From the NCBI RefSeq assembly GCF_039539965.1, contig NZ_BAABED010000001.1, positions 1,488,001-1,552,000 on the forward strand: a stretch of DNA of 64,000 nt. The letters run 5' to 3'. The notes below the pieces were generated by a model. The model did not search any database. It was not told the DNA's origin and worked only from the letters and a program-made list of their open reading frames with translations. Source of the stretch: Arthrobacter methylotrophus. Its GTDB lineage: Bacteria > Actinomycetota > Actinomycetes > Actinomycetales > Micrococcaceae. Shown piece after piece: positions 22,281 through 30,841 of the stretch. Each line of letters begins with the position of its first letter. The first letter of the stretch is position 1. Both the position numbers and the translations under genes were made by a program.

Positions 22281-22622
22281 CGTGCCCGGTTCCCCGATCT
22301 TCGGCGTCACCCGAGGACGCCCGCTCACTTTTTACAGCTAAAAGACACAAACCCTCCTTCAGACATAAGGGCGTATCGTCCGACGCACGCTCATGTAGTT
22401 GAGCCCATATGACAACCCTCCCTCACATCTGTGACACGTCCACATGCGCGAGGGAGGGTTGTCATTTTTGCCCGATCGGATCGGGCGTTTGGGCTGGGGC
22501 GTGATATGTGATGGAGCGTTTGGGTTTGGGAACCCATATCTGATGGAGGGTCGGGTGAAGACGCAGGATAAATGCGCGAGCGTCTGAACCCGCGGCCGGG
22601 GAGTTGGGCGCAGGAGTGCGCC
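22281..22622. repeat. 342-bp convergent gap with four copies of a degenerate repeat and a hairpin
   Basis: Between the stops of ctaB and ctaA there is no gene. A shared motif, roughly ACCCTCCNTCANATAT, occurs at 22349-22366 and 22412-22431 on plus, and at 22504-22521 and 22536-22552 on minus. A 16-bp perfect inverted repeat (atgacaaccctccctc at 22409-22424, gagggagggttgtcat at 22450-22465, then TTTT) can end transcription from ctaB. The organisation suggests a small extragenic repeat family rather than only a terminator. Confidence 0.6.
22409..22469 (+). terminator. Rho-independent-like terminator after ctaB
   Basis: Perfect 16-bp stem (22409-22424 / 22450-22465) with a 25-base loop, followed by TTTTG. 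The symmetric stem may serve both convergent genes. It overlaps one copy of the local repeat motif. Confidence 0.6.
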
Positions 22623-23567
22623 CTAGCGCTTAGGGCTGAAGCGCGCCACATCCGCCGCGTTGGTGGCCGCACTCATGAGCAGGGCGGCACCCAACATGTG
22701 GGCGCCCACCAAGAGCGCCGGAATGCCGTTGTAGTACTGGGTAAAGCCAATGACCGCCTGTAGGACCGTCACAGCGAGAAGCGTGAGTGTTGCCGTCCGG
22801 AACGGGCCGGTGATTCCCTTGCGAAGGACGAGGTAAACAGCAAAGAGGGTTCCCGCAGTGATGAGGTAAGCGGGCACAGCGTGGATATGTGAGACGAGGT
22901 CCCAATCGAGATCATTGCGCGGTGCATTGGCATCGCCGGCGTGGGGTCCTGCGCCCGTCACTACAACACCCAGGCACACGGCAATCGCGGAGAAGAACGC
23001 GACGGCGGTCATGACGGGGCTCATCGCGCCGGGAATCGATTCCAGCGGCCGCGTCATGAAGCGGCCGGTCCGGCCGTAAGCGCGGTTGACCAAGAGTGTG
23101 GAGAAGACAATCAACGCCATGGAGACGAGGAAGTGCAGTCCGACCACCCAAGGGTTGAGATTGGACAACACGGTGATGCCGCCGATGATGGCCTGCGCCG
23201 GAATGCTGGCAAGCAGGCCCAAAGCCAGAAGGAAAAGGTCCCGCCGGTGCTTGCGGAGGTTCCATAAGTAGACCAGCGTTAAGACGGCAACGGCCGCCAA
23301 AGCGAAGGTCAGCATCCGGTTACCGAATTCGATGAAGCCGTGGATGCCCATCTCCGGAGTATTCACCAGCGAACCGTTGGTGCAGCGTGGCCACGTCGGG
23401 CAGCCGAGCCCTGAAGATGTCAACCGGACCGCACCGCCGGTCACCACAAGGATCGTCTGGCCGATCAACGACAACATCGCCAGCCTGCGCACGGTGCTGT
23501 TGACTTCCGTAGGCAGCTTGGCGGCCATCTGCCGGATGGATTTCGGGAGGCGGGAATCCGTGCTCAC
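22623..23567 (-). CDS. ctaA: Heme A synthase (COX15/CtaA family)
   Basis: Membrane monooxygenase converting heme O to heme A for aa3-type cytochrome oxidase. 314 residues with about eight hydrophobic helices. Conserved blocks include VTGGAVRLTSSGLGCPTWPRC near residue 42, HGFIEFGNRMLTF near 95, GLHFLVSM near 142 and HIHAVPAYL near 229, the last holding heme-ligand histidines. The Cys in GCPTWPRC matches the conserved loop Cys. GTG start. Convergent with ctaB, as in other actinobacteria where the heme A genes are neighbours. Confidence 0.95.
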   Translation of the reverse strand: MSTDSRLPKSIRQMAAKLPTEVNSTVRRLAMLSLIGQTILVVTGGAVRLTSSGLGCPTWPRCTNGSLVNTPEMGIHGFIEFGNRMLTFALAAVAVLTLVYLWNLRKHRRDLFLLALGLLASIPAQAIIGGITVLSNLNPWVVGLHFLVSMALIVFSTLLVNRAYGRTGRFMTRPLESIPGAMSPVMTAVAFFSAIAVCLGVVVTGAGPHAGDANAPRNDLDWDLVSHIHAVPAYLITAGTLFAVYLVLRKGITGPFRTATLTLLAVTVLQAVIGFTQYYNGIPALLVGAHMLGAALLMSAATNAADVARFSPKR

Positions 23568-23625
23568 AGTGTTCTCAATTCTGAATTCTCAGTTCCAGTT
23601 GACGGTTCGGTTCCAGGGCAGACGC

Positions 23626-24396
23626 TCAATTCCACTTGAACCAGCGGACGGCCGCTGCACCGGGGATGACCGTCCACAACAGCAGCACCAGGACGTAGGG
23701 CCACGAGACGCTGCCATGGAGAAAAGCGTCCCGGAGGGACTGGCCCAAGGCGCCCGAGGGCAGGAAATGTACGATGCTCTGAGCAAGCGCGGGCAAACGC
23801 TCGGCGGGAACCACGATTCCACCTAGGGCACCGAGCAGAATCCAGAGCAGGTTGGTGATGGCGAGGGTCGCCTCCGGGCGTACCGTTCCGGCAACCAAGA
23901 GGCCCAGCGCCGTGAAGGCGGCGGCTCCGAGGACCAACAGGCCCAGGCCCGGAAGCCAGCCTTCCGGCCGTGGCTGCCAGCCAAGCAATGCCGCAACGGC
24001 CCCGATGACCAGGACTTGGAGGACCAAGACAGCCAGGACAGCGATGATCTTGCCTGCGATGAGGCCGGTCCGGCCCAAAGGTGTAGTGGAGAGGAAACGG
24101 AGGACGCCGTAGCGGCGGTCGAAGCCAGTGGCGATACCTTGGCCGGTGAATGCCGTTGACATCGCACACAAGGCCAGGATGCCGGGTACCGCGATGTTCA
24201 CGCGGCTGTCTCCCAAGCCATCCAGGAGCGGGGTGACTGTGAGCCCCACCAAGGCCAACAAAGGCATGATGACGGCGAGGATCAGCTGTTCGCCGTTCCG
24301 GATCATGGTCAATGTTTCGTAGCGGCCTTGGAGCAGGATCCTACGCAGCAGGGGAGCCGGTCCGGCGTGGGGTGTTGTGACTATCGCGGGTGTCAT
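23626..24396 (-). CDS. ABC transporter permease (ABC-2 type)
   Basis: Six-helix ABC-2 membrane subunit, 256 residues from the ATG at 24396; the frame is open further upstream but that part overlaps the ATPase gene. The ATG overlaps the ATPase stop as ATGA. The sequence has the typical family run of hydrophobic helices with the conserved middle block STAFTGQGIATGFDRRYGVLRFLSTTPLGR. With the ATPase it forms an exporter of unknown substrate, located between ctaA and sufR as in mycobacteria. Confidence 0.85.
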   Translation of the reverse strand: MTPAIVTTPHAGPAPLLRRILLQGRYETLTMIRNGEQLILAVIMPLLALVGLTVTPLLDGLGDSRVNIAVPGILALCAMSTAFTGQGIATGFDRRYGVLRFLSTTPLGRTGLIAGKIIAVLAVLVLQVLVIGAVAALLGWQPRPEGWLPGLGLLVLGAAAFTALGLLVAGTVRPEATLAITNLLWILLGALGGIVVPAERLPALAQSIVHFLPSGALGQSLRDAFLHGSVSWPYVLVLLLWTVIPGAAAVRWFKWN

Positions 24397-25358
24397 CGGA
24401 TGTCCCTTCCGGAGATGTCCAAGAAGACGTCTTCCAAGCTGCGTGCCTCCAGACGAAGGGACGCAGGCATGATGCCCTTCTCCGCCCACCAGGCAGTGAG
24501 CTTCGCCAAATGTTCCGGTGTCAGGGTGCCGACCACCGCGTAGCTGCCTGCCCGGCTTTCCGTGATGGTCAGTTCGTTGCCGATGGCTGCCGCGATGTCG
24601 AGACCCGCGGGAGCGTCAAACAGCAGGGTGCGTTCCGTTATCCCGGCCATGTCTTCGTGTCCGTGGCTCAGCAGCTCGGCAACGGTGCCTTGGGCGACAT
24701 TGCGGCCGGCGTCGATGATGTACACGTAGTCCGCGAGTCGCTGGGCGTCGTCCATGAGGTGCGTGGTGAGAATGATGCCCATGCCCGCATCCCGCAGTTC
24801 GGCGATCAGTTCGAAGACGATTTGGCGGGACTGGGGATCGAGCCCCGCACTGGGTTCGTCCAGGAAGAGGACTTCGGGATTGCCGATCAGGGCGGCTGCA
24901 AGCGAGAGCCGTTGTTTCTGCCCGCCGGACAAGCGGCGGATCCCCGTGCGGCTGAATGTATCGATGCCCAGGCGTTCAACGAGCTCTTCCAAGGGAAGGG
25001 GGTTCTGGTACATGCCGGCAATGTGCCGAAGCAAGGGGATGGGCCGGGCCGACGGCGGGAGGCCCCCGTCCTGAAGCATTACGCCGACGCGTGAACGGAG
25101 GTTTGCTCCGGCCGTGTCGGGGTCGTCGCCGAGGAGTTCAATACGACCGCCGGTGCGCTTTTGAAGGCCCTGCGCGCATTCGAGCGTCGTTGTTTTGCCC
25201 GCGCCATTGGCACCAAGCAAGGCAGTGATCTGGCCGCGTTCTGCAAACATTGACAGTCCGCTGACCACCCGGAGCATTTTGCCGTCAAGGGAAGCCAGCG
25301 GGCCGACGTCCTTGATGAGTCCGTCGATATTGAGGACAGGGGATTCGGGGGATCGCAC
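24393..25358 (-). CDS. ABC transporter ATP-binding protein
   Basis: DrrA/CcmA-type exporter ATPase, 321 residues. Walker A GANGAGKTT near residue 49, signature LSGGQKQRLSL near 144 and Walker B VLFLDEPSAGLDP near 163. The C-terminal ~90 residues are an extension typical of drug-resistance ATPases. The GTG start has no ribosome-binding site, and TAGAAT lies 7 bases upstream, so the mRNA may be leaderless. Coupled to the permease by a 4-base overlap. Divergent from sufR. Confidence 0.9.
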   Translation of the reverse strand: MRSPESPVLNIDGLIKDVGPLASLDGKMLRVVSGLSMFAERGQITALLGANGAGKTTTLECAQGLQKRTGGRIELLGDDPDTAGANLRSRVGVMLQDGGLPPSARPIPLLRHIAGMYQNPLPLEELVERLGIDTFSRTGIRRLSGGQKQRLSLAAALIGNPEVLFLDEPSAGLDPQSRQIVFELIAELRDAGMGIILTTHLMDDAQRLADYVYIIDAGRNVAQGTVAELLSHGHEDMAGITERTLLFDAPAGLDIAAAIGNELTITESRAGSYAVVGTLTPEHLAKLTAWWAEKGIMPASLRLEARSLEDVFLDISGRDIR

Positions 25359-25364
25359 CAGAGT

Positions 25365-25370
25365 ATTCTA
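25365..25370 (-). promoter_or_regulatory. Candidate -10 for leaderless ABC ATPase gene
   Basis: TAGAAT on the minus strand, with six bases between it and the GTG start at 25358. No Shine-Dalgarno site is present. No clear -35. Inference from spacing. Confidence 0.45.
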
Positions 25371-25415
25371 CGTGAAGTAGTAGGGATGCGGTGGGCACTG
25401 CGCTGCAGGCCAGCC

Positions 25416-25443
25416 TTGCCTTACTGGATGCATGGACTAAATT
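25416..25443 (+). promoter_or_regulatory. Candidate sufR promoter
   Basis: TTGCCT (25416-25421) and TAAATT (25438-25443) are separated by 16 bases. The predicted transcription start falls at or next to an ATG at 25449 that opens a seven-codon mini-ORF. SufR normally represses its own operon, so an operator is expected here, but no clear palindrome was found. Confidence 0.45.
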
Positions 25444-25448
25444 ACGAC

Positions 25449-25472
25449 ATGATTGTGTTGTGTATTCCATGA
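25449..25472 (+). CDS. Putative seven-codon leader peptide coupled to sufR
   Basis: ATG at 25449 lies five bases after a TAAATT -10 box, a leaderless arrangement. It encodes MIVLCIP and stops with a TGA at 25470-25472, which overlaps the sufR ATG at 25469 as ATGA. sufR itself has no Shine-Dalgarno site, so translation may reach it by termination-reinitiation. The peptide contains one cysteine. This is a prediction from sequence layout; chance occurrence is possible. Confidence 0.35.
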   Translation: MIVLCIP

Positions 25473-26281
25473 CGAGTTCTGTTTCCGTGCCCGCAATGCG
25501 GTATGGCGCAGTCATGCCCATGCCCGGCGGCACCGCCGCGGGAGTGGCTGATGCGGAAGACCGCACGAGAGACCGTGTTCTCAACGCGGTGTTGGAGCAC
25601 GGCCCTGTCAGCGCGGCTGAACTCGGCGACATGCTGGGCTTCACTCCCGCGGCGGTTCGCCGGCACCTGGATCACCTTCAGCGAGCCGGGGTTATCGAGG
25701 TCAAGCGTGTCGCGAAGGCCGGCGCCGGCGCAGGCCGCCCGGCCCGTCGCTATGTCCTCAGCTCCCAGGGCCAGTCGAAGCTCGGAGACGACTACCTGAA
25801 CATTGCCAGTTCGGCGCTGCGGCGGCTGCGGGACCTTGGAGGCGAAGAAGCTGTCAGGGACTATGCGGTAGAGCGCTTTGCCGAGATGGAGCAGCGCTAC
25901 GCACCCGAAGTTGATGCAGCGGGTTCCGACATCGCGGCCCGCGCTGGGGCACTGTCCAAGGCACTGAGCAGGGACGGCTACGTCGCCTCCGCTGCGTCGA
26001 TTGAGACCAAGTCGCCTTTGCCTGCCGCGCTTTCCAGCGTCCAGCTGTGCCAAGGCCATTGCCCCATCCAGCAACTTGCAGCGGAATTTCCCGTGTTTTG
26101 CGACACTGAGACCGAACTTTTTTCCCGTTTGGTCGGCGTCGATGTCCGCAGGCTTTCCACTCTCGCGCAGGGCGGACATGTCTGCACCACCCACATTCCT
26201 ACTGGCAGGCCAGCCGCCAAGGAGGCCCTCGGGCTTCCCAAGCTGCGGGCCACGCCCCATGTCGAATCCAACAATCAGTAA
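25469..26281 (+). CDS. sufR: SUF operon repressor SufR (ArsR/DeoR-type winged helix, Fe-S sensing)
   Basis: Winged-helix transcriptional regulator that represses the suf operon when holding an Fe-S cluster. 270 residues from ATG 25469; the frame is open back to 25391 and a later ATG at 25496 is also possible. The HTH spans about residues 30-85 ([26 protein letters not shown]). Four cysteines in the C-terminal half (about 194, 198, 211, 239; CQGHC and VFC among them) are candidate cluster ligands. sufB starts nine bases downstream. Confidence 0.9.
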   Translation: MTSSVSVPAMRYGAVMPMPGGTAAGVADAEDRTRDRVLNAVLEHGPVSAAELGDMLGFTPAAVRRHLDHLQRAGVIEVKRVAKAGAGAGRPARRYVLSSQGQSKLGDDYLNIASSALRRLRDLGGEEAVRDYAVERFAEMEQRYAPEVDAAGSDIAARAGALSKALSRDGYVASAASIETKSPLPAALSSVQLCQGHCPIQQLAAEFPVFCDTETELFSRLVGVDVRRLSTLAQGGHVCTTHIPTGRPAAKEALGLPKLRATPHVESNNQ

Positions 26282-26289
26282 GAAAGGCC

Positions 26290-27768
26290 GTGATGACGGG
26301 TCAATTAGCTGAAGGAACAGCAGAGAAAGCGCTAGCTGACGGTGCTGTGATCTCGGAGATTCTGGAGAAGAATCCCGAGCTGCACGGTATTGGCACCTAC
26401 GAGTACGGATGGTCCGACAAGAACGACGTCGGCGCCAACGCGCGCCGGGGTCTCAGCGAAGAGGTCGTGCGTGACATTTCCGGCAAGAAGAACGAGCCGG
26501 AATGGATGCTGGACCTGCGCTTGAAGGGTTTGAAGTACTTCGACCGCAAGCCCATGCCCACCTGGGGTGCAGACCTCTCCGGCATCGACTTCGACAACAT
26601 CAAGTACTTCGTGCGCTCTACCGAAAAGCAGGCTGCCACGTGGGAAGACCTCCCCGAGGACATCCGCAATACCTATGAGAAGCTGGGCATCCCGGAAGCG
26701 GAGCGCAGCCGCCTTGTTTCCGGTGTGGCCGCGCAGTACGAGTCCGAGGTGGTGTACCACCAGATCCGTGAAGACCTGGAAAAGCAGGGCGTCATCTTCC
26801 TGGACACCGACACGGCACTTCGCGAGCACCCGGAGATCTTCCAGGAATACTTCGGGACCATCATCCCGGTGGGCGACAACAAGTTCGCTTCGCTGAACAC
26901 GGCTGTGTGGTCCGGCGGTTCCTTCGTTTACGTCCCCAAGGGCGTCCGTGTGGACATCCCGCTGCAGGCCTACTTCCGCATCAACACGGAAAACATGGGG
27001 CAGTTCGAGCGCACCCTGATCATTGCGGACGAGGACTCCTACGTCCACTACATCGAAGGCTGCACCGCCCCGATCTACACTTCGGACTCGCTGCACTCCG
27101 CCGTGGTGGAAATTATCGTGAAGAAGGGCGCCCGCGTCCGTTACACGACCATCCAGAACTGGTCCACCAACGTGTACAACCTGGTCACCAAGCGCGCCAT
27201 TTGCGAAGAGGGCGCCACGATGGAGTGGATCGATGGCAACATCGGCTCCAAGGTGACCATGAAGTACCCGGCTGTCTACTTGGTCGGCGAGCACGCCAAG
27301 GGTGAGACACTTTCCATCGCCTTCGCCGGCGAAGGCCAGCACCAGGACACCGGTTCGAAGATGGTCCATATCGCGCCGAACACCAAGAGCTCCATCATCT
27401 CCAAGTCCGTGGCCCGCGGTGGCGGACGTGCAGCTTACCGAGGCCTTGTTCAGGTCCGCGAAGGCGCCAAGCACTCCGCCAATACCGTGCGTTGCGACGC
27501 CTTGTTGGTGGACACCATTTCCCGCTCCGATACCTATCCCTACATCGACATCCGCGAGGATGATGTGGTGATGGGTCACGAGGCCACCGTTTCCCGAGTC
27601 AGTGAGGAGCAGCTCTTCTATCTGATGTCCCGCGGTATGCCCGAGGACGAGGCCATGGCCATGATCGTGCGCGGCTTCATTGAGCCGATTGCCCGTGAGT
27701 TGCCGATGGAATACGCCCTTGAACTCAACCGCCTGATTGAACTGCAGATGGAAGGATCCGTCGGTTAG
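26290..27768 (+). CDS. sufB: Fe-S cluster assembly protein SufB
   Basis: Core scaffold of the SufBCD complex, 492 residues. Beta-helix protein with blocks such as [22 protein letters not shown] near residue 215, [19 protein letters not shown] near 245 and [19 protein letters not shown] near the C terminus. No intein interrupts it, unlike many mycobacterial sufB genes. Start is the GTG at 26290 or ATG at 26293, after aagaaagg. Confidence 0.97.
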   Translation: MMTGQLAEGTAEKALADGAVISEILEKNPELHGIGTYEYGWSDKNDVGANARRGLSEEVVRDISGKKNEPEWMLDLRLKGLKYFDRKPMPTWGADLSGIDFDNIKYFVRSTEKQAATWEDLPEDIRNTYEKLGIPEAERSRLVSGVAAQYESEVVYHQIREDLEKQGVIFLDTDTALREHPEIFQEYFGTIIPVGDNKFASLNTAVWSGGSFVYVPKGVRVDIPLQAYFRINTENMGQFERTLIIADEDSYVHYIEGCTAPIYTSDSLHSAVVEIIVKKGARVRYTTIQNWSTNVYNLVTKRAICEEGATMEWIDGNIGSKVTMKYPAVYLVGEHAKGETLSIAFAGEGQHQDTGSKMVHIAPNTKSSIISKSVARGGGRAAYRGLVQVREGAKHSANTVRCDALLVDTISRSDTYPYIDIREDDVVMGHEATVSRVSEEQLFYLMSRGMPEDEAMAMIVRGFIEPIARELPMEYALELNRLIELQMEGSVG

Positions 27769-27770
27769 CA

Positions 27771-29099
27771 ATGACTGAAATTACTACTGAGAAGGCCCGC
27801 ATCGGCGCGCCGTCGGCACAGCCGTTTATTGATGGCTTCACCGAAGAGGGCGAGAACCTCTCGCCGGTCAACACTGGAACCAACACTTCGACTACCTCCG
27901 AGCAGGCGTCCAAACAGGCGCCGTCGGCCGGTCCTCTTGCCGGAGCCTCGGCCAAGAGCCACTCCCACGGGGGCGGTGTCGGCATTCCCGACAGCTCGCG
28001 CGCAGGTCGCCTGACCTCTTACAAGGTGGCTGACTTCAAGCCCCTCACCGGGCTGGAAGAGGACTGGCGCTTCACTCCGCTCAAGCGCCTTCGTGGACTT
28101 CACAGCGAGGTCCTCAGCGGTTCGGCGCCCTCCGTCGCCGTAACCGCCCCTGAAGGCGTCGTCGTCGAAACCGTGGGACGGGACGACAAGCGCATCGGCC
28201 TGGCGGCCATCCCGGAGGACCGCGTGTCCGCGAACGCCTGGGAGAACTTCAGCGAGGCGACCGTCATTACGGTGCCTGCCGAACTGCGGCTCGACGGCGA
28301 AGTGTCCGTGCTGCTCACCGGCACCTCCACTGAAGCCTCCGCGCAGCACATCGTGATCGTGGCAGAGCGGTTCTCCAAGGGTGTAGTCGTCCTCGACCAC
28401 CAGGGCAGCGCCGTCGTGTCCGAGAACGTTGAAATCCTCGTGGAGGACGGCGCGGAACTCACCGTCATCTCGGTCCAGGAATGGAACGACGACGCCGTGC
28501 ATGCCTCCTCGCAGCAGGCCAAGATCGGCCGCGACGCGAAGTTCAAGCACATTGTTGTCAGCCTCGGCGGCGACGTTGTCCGCGTGACGCCCTCGACCCG
28601 CTTCACGGCGACGGGCGCCGACGTCGAGATGTTCGGCTTGTACTTCGCCGACGCAGGCCAGCACCTCGAGCAGCGGCTTTTCGTTGACCACGCGGTGGCC
28701 AACTGCAAGTCCCGCGTGCTCTATAAGGGCGCCCTGCAGGGCCGCAATGCACACACAGTGTGGGTTGGCGACGTCCTGATCCGCAAGGAGGCTGAAGGCA
28801 CCGATACCTACGAGGCCAACCGCAACCTGGTCCTCACGGACGGCGCACGCGCCGACTCCGTGCCGAACTTGGAAATTGAAACCGGCTTGATCGAGGGTGC
28901 CGGCCACGCCAGCGCCACCGGCCGCTTCGATGACGAACACTTGTTTTACCTCATGGCGCGCGGAATCCCGGAAGACGTCGCCCGCCGTTTGGTGGTCCGC
29001 GGCTTCCTCAACGAGATCATCCAGCAGATCAAGGTGCCGGCACTCGAAGAGCGCCTGACCGAAGCTGTTGAACGTGAGCTCGCTGCGAGCGACAACTAA
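27771..29099 (+). CDS. sufD: Fe-S cluster assembly protein SufD
   Basis: Partner of SufB in the SufBC2D scaffold. 442 residues. The C-terminal core aligns with SufB (VDHAVANCKSRVLYKGALQGRNAHTVWVGDV and MARGIPEDVARRLVVRGFLNEI). The first ~70 residues are low-complexity (Ser/Thr/Gly/Ala/His), a common divergent extension. It begins two bases after the sufB stop. Confidence 0.95.
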   Translation: MTEITTEKARIGAPSAQPFIDGFTEEGENLSPVNTGTNTSTTSEQASKQAPSAGPLAGASAKSHSHGGGVGIPDSSRAGRLTSYKVADFKPLTGLEEDWRFTPLKRLRGLHSEVLSGSAPSVAVTAPEGVVVETVGRDDKRIGLAAIPEDRVSANAWENFSEATVITVPAELRLDGEVSVLLTGTSTEASAQHIVIVAERFSKGVVVLDHQGSAVVSENVEILVEDGAELTVISVQEWNDDAVHASSQQAKIGRDAKFKHIVVSLGGDVVRVTPSTRFTATGADVEMFGLYFADAGQHLEQRLFVDHAVANCKSRVLYKGALQGRNAHTVWVGDVLIRKEAEGTDTYEANRNLVLTDGARADSVPNLEIETGLIEGAGHASATGRFDDEHLFYLMARGIPEDVARRLVVRGFLNEIIQQIKVPALEERLTEAVERELAASDN

Positions 29100-29124
29100 T
29101 AGAAGCCAGGCAGGGAAACAGACT

Positions 29125-29481
29125 ATGAGCGATCAGCCACAAGGCGAACTGGTATGCAACGCCAACGAGATCCAGGTCAAGCAGGCGCTGCGCATCCTGA
29201 TCGATGACTACCCCATAGCCATCGTCAAGGACTCGATGGGAGAGATCCACGCCATCGGCGACACCTGCTCGCATGCGGATATTTCGCTCGCCGAGGGTGA
29301 AATCGAAGGTTGCGCGATCGAATGCTGGGGCCACGGTTCCCAGTTCGACCTCCGCACCGGACAGCCCTTGCAGCTCCCTGCCTACGACCCCGTCCCCGTC
29401 TTCGCCGTCACCCTTGATGGCGACGACGTCTACGTGGACGTGACCAACGTTGTGAACGGCGCCTCGGTACAGAACTACTGA
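29125..29481 (+). CDS. Rieske [2Fe-2S] ferredoxin (non-heme dioxygenase ferredoxin-like)
   Basis: Small soluble Rieske protein, 118 residues. The cluster motif is C-x-H (TCSHADI, about residues 48-50) and C-x2-H (CWGHG, about 66-69), the two Cys and two His expected. Start is ATG 29125; the upstream in-frame region overlaps sufD. Placement between sufD and sufC indicates a role in the SUF machine, perhaps as electron donor, but that is inference. A similar gene sits here in many Arthrobacter relatives. Confidence 0.88.
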   Translation: MSDQPQGELVCNANEIQVKQALRILIDDYPIAIVKDSMGEIHAIGDTCSHADISLAEGEIEGCAIECWGHGSQFDLRTGQPLQLPAYDPVPVFAVTLDGDDVYVDVTNVVNGASVQNY

Positions 29482-29519
29482 GCGCCAAGTGCCTAAAGAC
29501 TTACGAAAGAAAGAAGAGC

Positions 29520-30314
29520 ATGTCTACTCTTGAGATCAAGGACCTGCACGTCAGCATCGAGACGGAGCAGGGCACCAAAGAGATCCTGAAGGGCGTCAGC
29601 CTGACCATCAAGACCGGCGAGACCCACGCGATCATGGGCCCCAACGGTTCGGGTAAGTCCACTTTGGCGTCCACCATTGCCGGCCACCCGCGCTACAACG
29701 TCACGAGCGGCACCATCACGCTCGATGGCGAAGACGTTCTGGCCATGAGCGTCGACCAGCGTGCCCGTGCAGGCGTCTTCCTCGCCATGCAGTATCCAGT
29801 AGAGGTTCCGGGTGTCACCATGACCAACTTCCTGCGCACCGCAAAGACCGCAATCGATGGCGTAGCACCGGCCCTGCGCACCTGGACCAAGGACGTCAAG
29901 GCGGCCATGCAGCAGCTGCGCATCGACGCCGACTTCGCACAGCGCAACGTCAACGAAGGCTTCTCCGGTGGGGAGAAGAAGCGCGTGGAGATCCTCCAGC
30001 TGGAACTTTTCAAGCCGAAGTTCGCCGTGTTGGACGAGACCGACTCCGGCCTCGACGTCGACGCGCTCAAGGTGGTTTCCGAGGGCGTTAACCGCGCCCA
30101 CGCGACGGGAAACATGGGCACGCTGCTCATTACCCACTACACACGCATCCTGCGCTACATCAAGCCGGACTTCGTTCACGTGTTTGTTGACGGACAGGTT
30201 GTTGAAGAGGGCGGCCCCGAATTGGCCGACCGTCTTGAAGAAGAAGGCTACGACCGTTACGCCACGGGCGCCGGCGCAGCCACCATTGCTGCTGCCGCAG
30301 CAGCACAGGCCTAG
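29520..30314 (+). CDS. sufC: Fe-S cluster assembly ATPase SufC
   Basis: ABC-type ATPase of the SUF complex, 264 residues. Walker A GPNGSGKST near residue 38, signature FSGGEKKRVEI near 153, Walker B FAVLDETDSGLD near 172. The C terminus ends in an alanine-rich tail (ATIAAAAAAQA). ATG after gaaagaaagaagagc. It lies 38 bases after the Rieske gene. Confidence 0.97.
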   Translation: MSTLEIKDLHVSIETEQGTKEILKGVSLTIKTGETHAIMGPNGSGKSTLASTIAGHPRYNVTSGTITLDGEDVLAMSVDQRARAGVFLAMQYPVEVPGVTMTNFLRTAKTAIDGVAPALRTWTKDVKAAMQQLRIDADFAQRNVNEGFSGGEKKRVEILQLELFKPKFAVLDETDSGLDVDALKVVSEGVNRAHATGNMGTLLITHYTRILRYIKPDFVHVFVDGQVVEEGGPELADRLEEEGYDRYATGAGAATIAAAAAAQA

Positions 30315-30328
30315 TTAGGACTCCCGCC

Positions 30329-30661
30329 ATGACCGAAATCAAAGCGGCTCGCACCAGCCTCGAGGACGTCGAGGAGGCGCTCAAGGATGTCATTGACCCG
30401 GAACTCGGTGTCAACGTGGTGGACCTTGGGCTGCTGTACGGTCTGAAGTACTCGGAGGACGACGGCGCACTGCTCATCGATATGACGCTGACAACTGCGG
30501 CATGTCCGCTGACGGATGTGCTTGAAGAGCAGGTCGGCCAGTCGCTCGACGGCATCGTGGACGACTGGCGCCTCAACTGGGTGTGGATGCCGCCATGGGG
30601 TCCCGAGCGGATCACCGATGACGGCAAGGACCAGATGCGGGCCCTCGGCTTCAATATCTAG
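30329..30661 (+). CDS. sufT: Metal-sulfur cluster assembly factor SufT (DUF59/MIP18)
   Basis: 110-residue DUF59 protein with the family motifs DVIDPELGVNVVDLGLLYGL (about 20-39) and MTLTTAACPLTDVLEEQV (about 53-70, including the conserved Cys). SufT-type proteins help mature Fe-S proteins; exact role is still unsettled. It ends the suf operon. A GC-rich hairpin follows. Confidence 0.93.
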   Translation: MTEIKAARTSLEDVEEALKDVIDPELGVNVVDLGLLYGLKYSEDDGALLIDMTLTTAACPLTDVLEEQVGQSLDGIVDDWRLNWVWMPPWGPERITDDGKDQMRALGFNI

Positions 30662-30666
30662 CAAGA

Positions 30667-30716
30667 ACGACGACGGCTGGTCTCCTCCCCCGCGGAACGA
30701 GACCGGCCGTCGTCGT
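30667..30716. terminator. GC-rich hairpin downstream of the suf operon
   Basis: Left arm acgacgacggctggtctc (30667-30684) pairs with gagaccggccgtcgtcgt (30699-30716), one mismatch, 14-base loop. No T-run follows (gtgttgg), so it may be a processed 3' end rather than a classical terminator. Confidence 0.55.
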
Positions 30717-30832
30717 GTGTTGGAAGGGGGCCGGCGTAGGCCCAGCCGCCGGCCCTTTCGCTGTCTTGACGCCCCAAAGGGGGCTATAGGAGCGATAGAC
30801 GTCACAGAAGGGCCCGGGGATTCGTCAGCGGC

Positions 30833-30838
30833 TAAGAT
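30833..30838 (+). promoter_or_regulatory. Candidate -10 of the ligase/thiolase operon
   Basis: TAAGAT with six bases to the second of two ATGs (30845). No Shine-Dalgarno site precedes the gene, consistent with leaderless translation. No strong -35. Confidence 0.4.
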
Positions 30839-30841
30839 TCG

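Noticed and set aside
26290-27768. Intein in sufB
   Set aside because: Mycobacterial sufB often carries one, but this sufB is 492 residues with uninterrupted core motifs.
26332-27771. 479-codon open frame antisense to sufB
   Set aside because: Shadow of sufB, no start signal or family resemblance.
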